DNA of 64,000 nt from Flavobacterium sp. 83 (GTDB lineage Bacteria > Bacteroidota > Bacteroidia > Flavobacteriales > Flavobacteriaceae), in the NCBI RefSeq assembly GCF_000744835.1, contig NZ_JQMS01000001.1, positions 62,001-126,000 on the forward strand. The letters are read 5' to 3'. Under the pieces are notes generated by a model. It did not search any database and had not been told where the DNA came from. It saw only the letters and a list, made by a program, of their open reading frames with translations. Position numbers and translations under genes: made by a program. Positions within the stretch are counted from its first letter, which is position 1, and every line of letters starts with the position of its first letter. Positions 17,695-26,113 of this stretch are shown piece after piece.

Positions 17695-17747
17695 AACATT
17701 AACATTAATTTTTGTTTAACATTAATAGATTTAAGTTAAACATTCAT
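17695..17747. promoter_or_regulatory. Candidate operator array in the divergent light-island promoter
   Basis: AACATT occurs at 17695, 17701, 17718 and 17739. Within it TTTGTTTAAC (17711-17720) and GTTAAAC (17735-17741) form an inverted pair. The same GTTTAAC/GTTAAAC word overlaps the crtI promoter (30826-30837). Direct repeats with an ACA core are known as operators for CarH-type regulators. The binding protein (the MerR or the TetR-like one) is not shown. Confidence 0.45.
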
Positions 17748-17780
17748 TACCTTTATACTCTAATTTGAAATACATTAAAA

Positions 17781-18440
17781 ATGGCAACTAAAAAATCAGC
17801 AATAACAAGAGATAAAATAGTTTCTATGTATATGGATTATACATTGGAAAATAATGACAAACCAAAATCCGTTTATAATTTCACTAAACTGAATAATTTT
17901 TCTGAAACTGAATTTTACAGTTTTTTTGGAACCCTAGAGAGTGTAGAGAAAGAAATATTCAAAATGTTTCTAGAAAAAACGGTCGAATTACTTCATAAAG
18001 ACTCAAACTATGAAACCTACGATATGAAAAGTAAAATGCTGAGTTTTTACTTTACATTCTTTGAATTATTGACTGCTAATAGAAGTTATGTAACCATGAG
18101 TTTGAAACAGCATCACAATGATTTAAAAAATTTAATGCAACTCTCCAGTTTGAGAAACAGTTTCAAAAACTATGTATCAGAAATTATTTCAGATGAATAC
18201 CGAATCAAACAGGAAAAATTTCAAAATTTTCAGGAAAAAGCTATTCAGGAAACTTCATGGATACAACTTTTATTGACAGTAAAATTTTGGTTAGAAGACT
18301 CATCACCTGCTTTCGAGAAGACAGACCTATATATAGAGAAGTCAATAAAAGCCACATTTGAATTAATGAACATTGCACCTATTGAAAGCTTAATCGATTT
18401 TGGAAAATTCCTTTTTAAAGAAAAAATACACAACAAATAA
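17781..18440 (+). CDS. TetR-like transcriptional regulator
   Basis: The 219-residue protein has an N-terminal region that fits a divergent TetR helix-turn-helix (YNFTKLNNFSETEFYSFFG about residues 32-50) and a helical C-terminal domain with aromatic residues, as in TetR ligand domains. It is the first gene of a tightly packed operon (stop and next ATG overlap as TAATG), so it may regulate its own operon. The ligand is unknown. Confidence 0.72.
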   Translation: MATKKSAITRDKIVSMYMDYTLENNDKPKSVYNFTKLNNFSETEFYSFFGTLESVEKEIFKMFLEKTVELLHKDSNYETYDMKSKMLSFYFTFFELLTANRSYVTMSLKQHHNDLKNLMQLSSLRNSFKNYVSEIISDEYRIKQEKFQNFQEKAIQETSWIQLLLTVKFWLEDSSPAFEKTDLYIEKSIKATFELMNIAPIESLIDFGKFLFKEKIHNK

Positions 18441-19747
18441 TGAAAACTATAGACTATATACCTACGTCAAAAATTGAAAGAGCTACAAAACTGGTGCAAA
18501 CTGGAGCAAAAGTTGGTGTAAATTACTTAAAGTATTACGGAGAAAAAATGGTCAATTCTGATTTAACTCGTGATAAATTAAATGAAGACAATGCAGAAGA
18601 TATCTATGACGGACTGAAAAGTCTTAAAGGAAGCGCCTTGAAAGTAGCACAAATGCTAAGTATGGACAAAAGCTTTTTGCCGCAGGCTTATGTAGAAAAA
18701 TTTTCATTATCACAGTTTTCAGTCCCACCGCTTTCAGCACCCTTAGTGTTAAAAACCTTCAAGACTAATTTTGGCAAAACACCATATGAGATTTTCGATG
18801 AATTCAACGCAAATTCTATTAATGCCGCAAGTATCGGACAAGTTCACATAGCTGTAAAAAACGGTAAAAAACTGGCTGTAAAAATTCAATATCCTGGCGT
18901 AGCCAATAGTATTTCATCTGATTTGGCTTTGGTAAAACCAATAGCGATTAGGATGTTTAACCTTCAAGGAAAAGATTCTGATAAGTATTTCAAGGAAGTT
19001 GAAGATAAATTAATTGAGGAAACTAACTATTTATTGGAACTGAAACAAAGCCAAGAAGTTGTTGAGGCTTGCAAAAAAATTGACAATTTAGTTTTTCCGA
19101 ATTACTATCCAAAATTTTCATCTGAGAAGATTATCACAATGGATTGGATGACAGGAATTCATCTTTCGGAATTTACAAATAAAAATGACAATCAAGAAAT
19201 CGCGGACAAAATTGGTCAGGCTTTGTGGGATTTCTATATGTATCAAATTCATATTTTAAGGAAAGTACATGCTGATCCGCATCCGGGAAATTTCTTGGTA
19301 AACGATAAAAACCAGTTGGTAGCATTGGATTTTGGTTGTATGAAACAAATACCAAATAACTTCTATATTCCTTATTTCGAATTAATAAACAAAGAAGTGA
19401 TTGATAACAAGAAACTTTTTAGTCAAAAATTATTCGAATTAGAAATCCTTAGAGTGGATGACTCCAAAGAAGAAGTGGACTATTTTACTCAAATGTTTTA
19501 CGATTTATTATCGCTTTTCACCAAACCATTTCAAACTGAAACTTTTGATTTCTCGGACGCAGCATTTTTTGAAAGTATCGCACAATTGGGCGAACGATTC
19601 TCAAAAGACACCAATCTTAGAAAAATGAATGGCAATCGAGGTTCCAAACATTTCATTTATATGAACAGAACCTTTTTTGGATTATACAATTTAATGTTTG
19701 ATTTAAAAGCGACAATTGTTGTGAATGAATATCAAAAATACAACTAG
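18440..19747 (+). CDS. ABC1/AarF (UbiB-COQ8) family atypical kinase
   Basis: The 435-residue protein has the family pattern: the KxGQ position reads KVAQ (residues 68-71), the Ala-rich loop is NAASIGQVH, the lysine strand is LAVKIQYPGV, the catalytic loop is HADPHPGNFLV and the metal site is LDFGCMKQ. ABC1 proteins are ATPases linked to quinone or isoprenoid lipid metabolism. The Gly-to-Ala change in KxGQ is unusual. Start and stop overlap both neighbours, so it is translated in a coupled series with the TetR-like protein and DUF2256. Confidence 0.87.
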   Translation: MKTIDYIPTSKIERATKLVQTGAKVGVNYLKYYGEKMVNSDLTRDKLNEDNAEDIYDGLKSLKGSALKVAQMLSMDKSFLPQAYVEKFSLSQFSVPPLSAPLVLKTFKTNFGKTPYEIFDEFNANSINAASIGQVHIAVKNGKKLAVKIQYPGVANSISSDLALVKPIAIRMFNLQGKDSDKYFKEVEDKLIEETNYLLELKQSQEVVEACKKIDNLVFPNYYPKFSSEKIITMDWMTGIHLSEFTNKNDNQEIADKIGQALWDFYMYQIHILRKVHADPHPGNFLVNDKNQLVALDFGCMKQIPNNFYIPYFELINKEVIDNKKLFSQKLFELEILRVDDSKEEVDYFTQMFYDLLSLFTKPFQTETFDFSDAAFFESIAQLGERFSKDTNLRKMNGNRGSKHFIYMNRTFFGLYNLMFDLKATIVVNEYQKYN

Positions 19748-19881
19748 TGAAAAAGGAAAATCTGCCTTCAAAAATGTGTGAGGTTTGTAACCGACCTTTT
19801 AGTTGGCGGAAAAAATGGGATAAGGTTTGGGACGAAGTCAAATATTGTAGTGAAAAATGCAAAAGAAACAAAAAGGGTTAG
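19747..19881 (+). CDS. DUF2256 small zinc-ribbon-like protein
   Basis: A GTG start shares its first base with the stop of the kinase gene (TAGTG) and encodes 44 residues. The product has the DUF2256 pattern: CEVCNRPFSWRKKW, then WDEVKYCSEKC, with four cysteines set to bind zinc. The last 25 bases overlap the start of the cryptochrome gene. DUF2256 genes in other bacteria sit next to cryptochrome or photolyase genes, as here. Its role is unknown, but the link to flavin photoproteins is firm enough to suggest an accessory function. Confidence 0.9.
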   Translation: MKKENLPSKMCEVCNRPFSWRKKWDKVWDEVKYCSEKCKRNKKG

Positions 19882-21161
19882 TTTGGTTTAGAAATGATCT
19901 TAGAGTCCATGATAATGAATCTTTAACAAATGCTAATATTGAAAATAACACAGTAATTGCAGTGTATTGTTTTGATCCAAGGCATTTTGAACAAACAAGA
20001 TTTGGTTTTAAGAAAACAGAAAAATTCCGAGCCAAGTTTCTAATTGAATCGGTAGTTGCATTGAAACAAAATCTGGAAAATTTAAATATTCTGCTTTTGG
20101 TTTATCACCAAAAACCAGAAGATTGTATTCCGGAAATTATTGCTCAACATGAAATCAATTCTGTTTACTTCCAAGAAGAATGGACGAGTGAGGAAATGGA
20201 AGTTTTGGAGAATATAAAAGCTAAAGTTCCAGATTCTACAAACTTTAAAAGCACGTACAATCAGTTCTTATTTCATCCAGAAGACATTCCATTTGACATT
20301 GCATCGATTCCAAATGTTTTTACACAATTCAGGAATCAGTGTGAAAAATCAACAATCGTCCGACCTGAATTTACTGTTCAACCGATGCCTAAAGAAAATT
20401 GGGCTGCAAACGAAACTGTAATCCCTACGATGAAAACTTTGGGATTTATTGATTTTGAAATGGATTCCAGAACGGCGTTCCCTTTTCTTGGCGGTGAAGA
20501 TGAAGCAATGAAAAGGTTGCAAAATTATTTTTGGGAAACCAAAAAACTAAGTGTTTATAAATTAACCCGCAACGGATTAATTGGAACCGATTTTAGTTCG
20601 AAATTTTCCCCTTGGTTGGCCAATGGCTCTATTTCGGCAAAAACTATTTATTGGGAAATTAATAAATATGAGCAAGTTGTCGAGAAAAATGATTCAACAT
20701 ATTGGTTGATTTTCGAATTGATTTGGAGGGATTATTTTAAATACGTTTCAATGAAAAATGGAAATTCGATTTTTAAAATTGGAGGAATTTTATCTAAAAA
20801 ATACGATTGGAAAACCAATGAATCAGGGATAAAAAATTGGACTAATGGTACAACAGAAGAGCCTTTTGTAAATGCTAATATGATTGAATTGCAACAAACA
20901 GGGTGGATGAGCAATCGCGGTAGACAAAACGTAGCCTCTTATTTTGCAAAGAATCTGCTGCTAGATTGGCGTATAGGAGCTGCCTATTTTGAAGCAATGC
21001 TCATTGATTACGATGTACACAGCAATTATGGGAATTGGATGTATGTTTCGGGAGTTGGTAACGACCCAAGAGATCGAAAATTTAATATTAAGTTACAAGC
21101 CGAGAATTATGACGGACAATCAAAATTTCAGAAATTATGGCTACAACAACAACTATTTTAA
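19857..21161 (+). CDS. Cryptochrome DASH
   Basis: The 434-residue protein is a photolyase-family flavoprotein with an N-terminal antenna domain (LVWFRNDLRVHDN at residues 8-20) and a C-terminal FAD domain. The segment NWMYVSGVGNDPRDRKFN near the C terminus is the DASH-specific form of the FAD-pocket loop. DASH proteins repair cyclobutane dimers in single-stranded DNA and bind a folate antenna; some act as light sensors. The ATG lies inside the DUF2256 gene, so the two are coupled. The next gene starts seven bases after the stop. Confidence 0.93.
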   Translation: MQKKQKGLVWFRNDLRVHDNESLTNANIENNTVIAVYCFDPRHFEQTRFGFKKTEKFRAKFLIESVVALKQNLENLNILLLVYHQKPEDCIPEIIAQHEINSVYFQEEWTSEEMEVLENIKAKVPDSTNFKSTYNQFLFHPEDIPFDIASIPNVFTQFRNQCEKSTIVRPEFTVQPMPKENWAANETVIPTMKTLGFIDFEMDSRTAFPFLGGEDEAMKRLQNYFWETKKLSVYKLTRNGLIGTDFSSKFSPWLANGSISAKTIYWEINKYEQVVEKNDSTYWLIFELIWRDYFKYVSMKNGNSIFKIGGILSKKYDWKTNESGIKNWTNGTTEEPFVNANMIELQQTGWMSNRGRQNVASYFAKNLLLDWRIGAAYFEAMLIDYDVHSNYGNWMYVSGVGNDPRDRKFNIKLQAENYDGQSKFQKLWLQQQLF

Positions 21162-21168
21162 AAATTAA

Positions 21169-22653
21169 ATGAATACAAACAAGAAACACATCAATGTAGT
21201 TTGGTTTAAAAGAGACCTTCGTTTACAAGATAACGAAGCTATTTTTAATGCCACAAAATCAGATACACCCACTTTATTGCTTTATGTATTCGAAAAATCT
21301 TTAGAGAATGATTCGCATTACAGTCCAAGACACTGGAATTTCATCAAGCAATCACTTGTAGACATAAACAAACAACTGGAACAATCGAACACACAAGTAT
21401 TAGCGGTGTCTTCAGAAGTGCTTCCCGTATTCAATATCCTTGAAGAAACATACAAAATTGACACGGTCTACTCGCATCAGGAAACTGGTATAAAAGTCAC
21501 TTATGAAAGAGACAAAACCTTCAAACGATTTTGCAAAAACAATCAAATCAATTGGATTGAGAACACCAATAACGGTATTTTCAGAGCATTGAGAAACAGA
21601 ACAAATTGGGTTACTAAATGGGAAGAATACATGAACCAACCCCAATATATTTTTGACAATAATCCAGAAAATTTCCTTAATTCGGAAGCAATAAGGGAAC
21701 TAGAAAAAGCATTTGAAAAGACTAATTTAGAGACGATTCCAGATGCTATTTTCCAAAAGGGAGGTTCAGCTATGGCGGGTAAATATTTGCAAACATTCTT
21801 TGATGAGCGCTATCACAATTATAATTCTCATATTTCAAAACCGTTATTGGCACGAAAAAGTTGCAGCAGATTATCCCCTTACATCGCTTGGGGAAATTTA
21901 TCTTCCAGACAAGTGTTGCAAAAAGCAGCCACGTTCAGATTGAATTGCAGCGACAAAAAACAAATCGATTCCTTTATTTCCAGACTGACTTGGCAGGCGC
22001 ATTTCATTCAAAAATTTGAAATGGAAGAAGTCATGGAGTTTGAAAGCGTCAACAAAGGTTTTCATTCATTAAAAAAGAAAATCAATAAAAATTATATTGA
22101 TGCCTGGAAAACAGGACAAACGGGATTTCCATTAATCGATGCTTCCATGCGTTGTTTGAATGAAACTGGTTATTTGAACTTTAGGATGCGCGCCATGTTA
22201 GTGTCCTTTTTTACCCATAATTTATGGCAACCTTGGCAGGAAGCAACCCATCATTTATCACAAATGTTTTTAGATTTTGAACCCGGAATACATTTTCCGC
22301 AGTTACAAATGCAGGCTGGTGAAACCGGAATCAATATGTTGCGTATCTATAATCCAATAAAGAATAGTTACGAACACGATCCGGATGCTGAATTTATAAA
22401 AAAATGGGTTCCCGAATTGCAAAATTTGCCAAGGGTATTTGTACATGAACCCTATAAAATGACCTATTTAGACCAGAAGTTTAATGACTTTGAAGTGGGT
22501 ATTAATTATCCGAGACCAATTGTAAATATGGAAAGAACTAGAAAATTTGCCAGTGATTTTTTATGGAAAATGAAAAAAAATCCATTAGTAAAAGAAGAAA
22601 GTTCGCGGATATTGGGACTTCATACAATGGCTGACATTGGCGACAGCGAATAA
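21169..22653 (+). CDS. Second photolyase/cryptochrome-family protein, atypical clade
   Basis: The 494-residue protein has the antenna-domain signature VVWFKRDLRLQDN (residues 10-22) and a C-terminal FAD domain with TGFPLIDASMRCLNETGYLN and RMRAMLVSFFTHNLW. Where canonical photolyases have NWQWAAG, it reads GIHFPQLQMQAGETG, followed by RIYNP, so the flavin pocket is distinct. It may be a photolyase for another lesion or a photoreceptor. It lies directly behind cryptochrome DASH and is surely co-transcribed with it. Confidence 0.88.
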   Translation: MNTNKKHINVVWFKRDLRLQDNEAIFNATKSDTPTLLLYVFEKSLENDSHYSPRHWNFIKQSLVDINKQLEQSNTQVLAVSSEVLPVFNILEETYKIDTVYSHQETGIKVTYERDKTFKRFCKNNQINWIENTNNGIFRALRNRTNWVTKWEEYMNQPQYIFDNNPENFLNSEAIRELEKAFEKTNLETIPDAIFQKGGSAMAGKYLQTFFDERYHNYNSHISKPLLARKSCSRLSPYIAWGNLSSRQVLQKAATFRLNCSDKKQIDSFISRLTWQAHFIQKFEMEEVMEFESVNKGFHSLKKKINKNYIDAWKTGQTGFPLIDASMRCLNETGYLNFRMRAMLVSFFTHNLWQPWQEATHHLSQMFLDFEPGIHFPQLQMQAGETGINMLRIYNPIKNSYEHDPDAEFIKKWVPELQNLPRVFVHEPYKMTYLDQKFNDFEVGINYPRPIVNMERTRKFASDFLWKMKKNPLVKEESSRILGLHTMADIGDSE

Positions 22654-22705
22654 TTTTCAATAAGAATCTAAAAAATTAACCGCAATTTCAAATAAATAAA
22701 ATATT

Positions 22706-22990
22706 GTGACTACAAAAAAAGAACTAACTGATTTAGAAAAAGATAGAATAATTGAAATGGCTTGGGAAGACCGAACCACATTTGATGCTATTTTAATTCA
22801 ATTTGGACTAAAAGAGCAAGAAGTTATTGACTTAATGCGAATCGAAATGAAACCTTCCAGTTTTAGAATGTGGCGTGAAAGAGTTCAAGGTCGCAAAACA
22901 AAACATGAAAAATTAAGGGATTTTCGGGAAGGTCGATTTAAATGTACGATGCAAAGACAGATTAACAACAATAAGATTTCCAAACGATAA
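22706..22990 (+). CDS. TIGR03643-family small protein
   Basis: A GTG start at 22706 gives 94 residues. The sequence has the family core: RIIEMAWEDRTTFDAI, FGLKEQEVIDLMR and SSFRMWRERVQGRKTKH, rich in basic residues. The family has no assigned function and is commonly found beside DUF2256 and photolyase genes. The helix and charge pattern would suit nucleic-acid or protein binding, but nothing more can be said. Confidence 0.87.
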   Translation: MTTKKELTDLEKDRIIEMAWEDRTTFDAILIQFGLKEQEVIDLMRIEMKPSSFRMWRERVQGRKTKHEKLRDFREGRFKCTMQRQINNNKISKR

Positions 22991-23051
22991 TTTTTTGATA
23001 ATACTAAACAAACCCAAAAATAAATTTTAAATAACTGATTGAGAAATAAAT

Positions 23052-23735
23052 ATGAAAAACATAGTAATTATTGGTGGTAGTAAAGGAATTGGCAGTGCCA
23101 TTTTGTTGCAACAATTAGAGACAAACAGGGTATACAACATTAGTCGAAATGCACCAGAAATTATACACCACAACCTGAAACATTTTTCTGCAGATGTTTT
23201 GCAGGATTCACTTCCGGAAATTGAGGCTATTGACACCCTGATTTATTGTCCGGGTTCCATCAATTTGAAACCCATCGGAAGTCTTAGTATCGATAATTTC
23301 AGAAATGATTTTGAAATTAATGTCATTGGTGCTGTAAAGGCCATTCAGAAATATTTACCTGTTTTAAAAAAGGGAACTAATCCATCAATTATTTTATTCA
23401 GCACAGTAGCAGCAAAATTAGGCATGCCATTTCATGCCAGTGTCGCTACTGCAAAAGCTGGTGTTGAAGGATTAGTGAAATCGCTGGGAGCAGAATTGGC
23501 ATCGGTAGTACGCATCAATGCCATAGCTCCCACGATTACTGAAACGTCACTTGCAGCAGGAATTTTAAGAAATGACCGCATGAAAGAAAATATGGTGGAT
23601 CGCCATCCGATGAAAGGGTATTTAAAACCGGAAGAAGTAGCTAATATGGCCAACTTCCTGATTTCAGAAAATGCGAAATCAATTTCAGGTCAGGTATTCG
23701 AAATGGATTACGGAATAGTGACTTTTAAAATGTAA
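23052..23735 (+). CDS. Short-chain dehydrogenase/reductase lacking the usual catalytic Tyr
   Basis: The 227-residue Rossmann protein has the cofactor motif GGSKGIG at residues 8-14 and Ser117. At the YxxxK position it reads VATAK (131-135): the lysine is kept but the tyrosine is valine. The C-terminal part (NAIAPTITETSL) is otherwise typical. Similar SDR genes are frequent in light-response clusters. Oxidoreductase activity is therefore doubtful. It is likely co-transcribed with the upstream genes. Confidence 0.82.
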   Translation: MKNIVIIGGSKGIGSAILLQQLETNRVYNISRNAPEIIHHNLKHFSADVLQDSLPEIEAIDTLIYCPGSINLKPIGSLSIDNFRNDFEINVIGAVKAIQKYLPVLKKGTNPSIILFSTVAAKLGMPFHASVATAKAGVEGLVKSLGAELASVVRINAIAPTITETSLAAGILRNDRMKENMVDRHPMKGYLKPEEVANMANFLISENAKSISGQVFEMDYGIVTFKM

Positions 23736-23791
23736 AGAAGTTGTTATTTACCATCTAGAAAATAAATTTTTAACCATTAAGGAATTAAGTT

Positions 23792-23822
23792 TATTTAGAA
23801 AAGTGCTTAATTTTTCTAAATA
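23792..23822. promoter_or_regulatory. AT-rich inverted repeat upstream of folE
   Basis: TATTTAGAAAA (23792-23802) and TTTTCTAAATA (23812-23822) form an 11-bp stem with a 9-base loop. No T-run follows, so it may be an operator rather than a terminator. Confidence 0.4.
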
Positions 23823-23880
23823 GTTCATTACAAAATAAATAAAACAATTAGCCAAACTTAAAATTGAAATATAGAATACC

Positions 23881-24492
23881 ATGATAAAAGAAATGAAAAG
23901 TTACGAGAAAATTGAGCAATATGATACCGAAATAACGGAAGCATTAGCTGATAATTATAAAGTCATAATTGAAAATTTAGGGGAAGACGTTAATAGAGAA
24001 GGTCTTGAAAAAACACCGGAACGCGTGGCCAAAGCGATGCAATATTTGACTCATGGCTACGGGCTGGATCCGTTAGAAATCTTGAAATCTGCTATGTTTA
24101 CCGAAGATCACCAACAAATGATCGTAGTAAAAGACATTGAGGTATATTCCATGTGCGAACACCACATGTTACCGTTTTTTGGAAAAGCACACGTAGCTTA
24201 CATTCCAAATGGTAAAATTGTAGGATTAAGTAAAATCCCAAGAGTGGTGGATGCTTTTGCAAGAAGAATGCAAGTTCAGGAACGCCTAACTGACCAAATT
24301 AAAAACTGTATTCAAGAAGCTTTAAACCCACTTGGTGTAGCTGTAGTCATTGAAGCCCAACACATGTGTATGCAAATGCGAGGGATTCAAAAACAAAACT
24401 CCGTTACCACGACTTCTTCTTTTACCGGTGCTTTTGAAAAAGACAAAACCAGAAAAGAATTTATCAGTTTAGTTTCTAATAAACTGAGTTGA
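23881..24492 (+). CDS. folE: GTP cyclohydrolase I
   Basis: The 203-residue enzyme has the zinc and active-site motif [20 protein letters not shown], then [18 protein letters not shown] and the C-terminal QHMCMQMRG. It turns GTP into 7,8-dihydroneopterin triphosphate, the start of folate and pterin synthesis. It lies in a light-response operon rather than a folate operon. Since photolyases and DASH use a folate antenna, a supporting role is plausible. It is 146 bases from the SDR gene and may have its own promoter. Confidence 0.96.
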   Translation: MIKEMKSYEKIEQYDTEITEALADNYKVIIENLGEDVNREGLEKTPERVAKAMQYLTHGYGLDPLEILKSAMFTEDHQQMIVVKDIEVYSMCEHHMLPFFGKAHVAYIPNGKIVGLSKIPRVVDAFARRMQVQERLTDQIKNCIQEALNPLGVAVVIEAQHMCMQMRGIQKQNSVTTTSSFTGAFEKDKTRKEFISLVSNKLS

Positions 24493-24615
24493 TTTTAATT
24501 TTTTACAACTAAGAAAACAGATTAAAAGTGGCCACAAAGGAACAAAAACTAAAAGAAAAGCTTGTTTAATTAAAGCAATAAACTTAGTGCCTTGACTGCG
24601 AAAAAATACAAAACC

Positions 24616-26034
24616 ATGAAAATTCTCTTAACAGGTGCAACAGGTTACATCGGAAAGCGACTTTTACCATTATTGGCAGAACAAGGCCATGAGATAATCT
24701 GTTGTGTGAGAGATAAAAACAGGTTTTATTGTCCAATAGAATTAAAAAAAAATGTCACTATAATTGAAGTTGATTTTCTAAAACAAGAAACATTAAAAAC
24801 CATTCCAAATGATATAGACGGAGCCTTTTATCTAATTCATTCCATGTCAGGCTCTGCTGATAATTATGATGAATTAGAAAGCATATCTGCCCTTAATTTT
24901 GTACAAAGAATAAATGAAACTAGCGTTCAGCACGTCATTTACTTGAGCGGAATTGTAAATGACAAATCGTTATCGAAACATTTGTCCTCCAGAAAGAAAG
25001 TAGAAGATATTTTAAATATTGGAGCATTTGCAGTAACGACTTTAAGAGCTGGAATCATTGTAGGTTCAGGAAGCGCTTCGTTTGAAATAATACGGGATTT
25101 AGTGAATAAACTTCCCATAATGATTACTCCAAAATGGCTCAATACTAAATGCCAACCTATTGCAATACCAGATGTACTCGATTTTTTATCTAAATCATTA
25201 TTGAATCCGTTTACTTATAATAAGAGTTTTGATATTGGCGGACCAGATATTTTAACCTATAAAGAAATGCTTTTGGGATTTGCGGAGGCAAAAAAACTAA
25301 AACGATGGATTTTCACGATTCCAGTAATGACTCCAAAATTATCATCGTATTGGTTGTATTTTGTAACCTCAACTTCATATAAACTGGCATCCGCATTGGT
25401 TAGCAGTATGAAAGTAGAAGTTGTATGCCGAGACCATAAAATAAATGAATTGTTGCAATTGCAACCCATGTCTTACAAACAAGCACTTTCACGAGCTCTC
25501 TTAAAAGTAGACGAAGACAAAGTAGTTTCGAGCTGGAAAGATTCCTTAGTCAGTGGGCGTTTTAGCAGCTATATGTCGGAATATTTAAAGGTTCCAAAAA
25601 AGGATTGCTTTATTGACCGCCGTAAAAAAGAAATCATAGACCGAGATTTTACCATCAACAAAATCTGGTCCATCGGTGGAGATACGGGTTGGTATTATGG
25701 CGATTGGTTGTGGAATTTACGTGGTTTTATTGACAAATTATACGGAGGTGTGGGTTCTCGAAGAGGAAGAACAAACCGACACGATATTCATTCTGGGGAT
25801 GCTTTGGATTTTTGGCGTGTTTTGTATGCCAACAAAGAAGAGGGCAAATTAATTTTATTTGCAGAAATGAAACTACCGGGTGAAGCTTGGCTCGAATTTA
25901 AAATTATCGGAAATACTTTGTATCAAGCAGCGACTTTCAGACCCAGAGGAATTTGGGGAAAACTATACTGGTATTCTGTTTTGCCGTTTCACGGGTTTAT
26001 TTTTGAGGGAATGCTGCAGAAATTGATTAAATAA
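24616..26034 (+). CDS. SDR-type NAD(P)-binding protein with C-terminal DUF2867
   Basis: The likely start is the ATG at 24616 (MKILLTGATGYIG) rather than a TTG eight codons before, giving 472 residues. It has the GATGYIG nucleotide-binding loop, an extended SDR fold to about residue 290, and a DUF2867 domain from about residue 320 with GWYYGDWLWNLRGFIDKLYGG and DALDFWRV. The DUF2867 part resembles steroid-type ligand folds. The substrate is unknown. Such proteins are common in flavobacterial light and carotenoid clusters. Confidence 0.88.
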   Translation: MKILLTGATGYIGKRLLPLLAEQGHEIICCVRDKNRFYCPIELKKNVTIIEVDFLKQETLKTIPNDIDGAFYLIHSMSGSADNYDELESISALNFVQRINETSVQHVIYLSGIVNDKSLSKHLSSRKKVEDILNIGAFAVTTLRAGIIVGSGSASFEIIRDLVNKLPIMITPKWLNTKCQPIAIPDVLDFLSKSLLNPFTYNKSFDIGGPDILTYKEMLLGFAEAKKLKRWIFTIPVMTPKLSSYWLYFVTSTSYKLASALVSSMKVEVVCRDHKINELLQLQPMSYKQALSRALLKVDEDKVVSSWKDSLVSGRFSSYMSEYLKVPKKDCFIDRRKKEIIDRDFTINKIWSIGGDTGWYYGDWLWNLRGFIDKLYGGVGSRRGRTNRHDIHSGDALDFWRVLYANKEEGKLILFAEMKLPGEAWLEFKIIGNTLYQAATFRPRGIWGKLYWYSVLPFHGFIFEGMLQKLIK

Positions 26035-26049
26035 TTTTACTTTTTAAAA

Positions 26050-26103
26050 ATATAAGTCATTTAAGTTTTTAAGGTCATGCTTAAAAACTTAAATGATTTA
26101 TAT
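26050..26103. terminator. Long AT-rich bidirectional hairpin between convergent genes
   Basis: About 23 of 24 bases pair between 26050-26073 and 26080-26103, with a six-base loop. The flanks are A- and T-rich, so it can end transcripts from both the DUF2867 gene and the photolyase gene. Confidence 0.75.
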
Positions 26104-26113
26104 GTTAAATAAA

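Noticed and set aside
23792..23822. Terminator before folE
   Set aside because: The stem is AT-only and no T-run follows; it was kept only as a possible operator.
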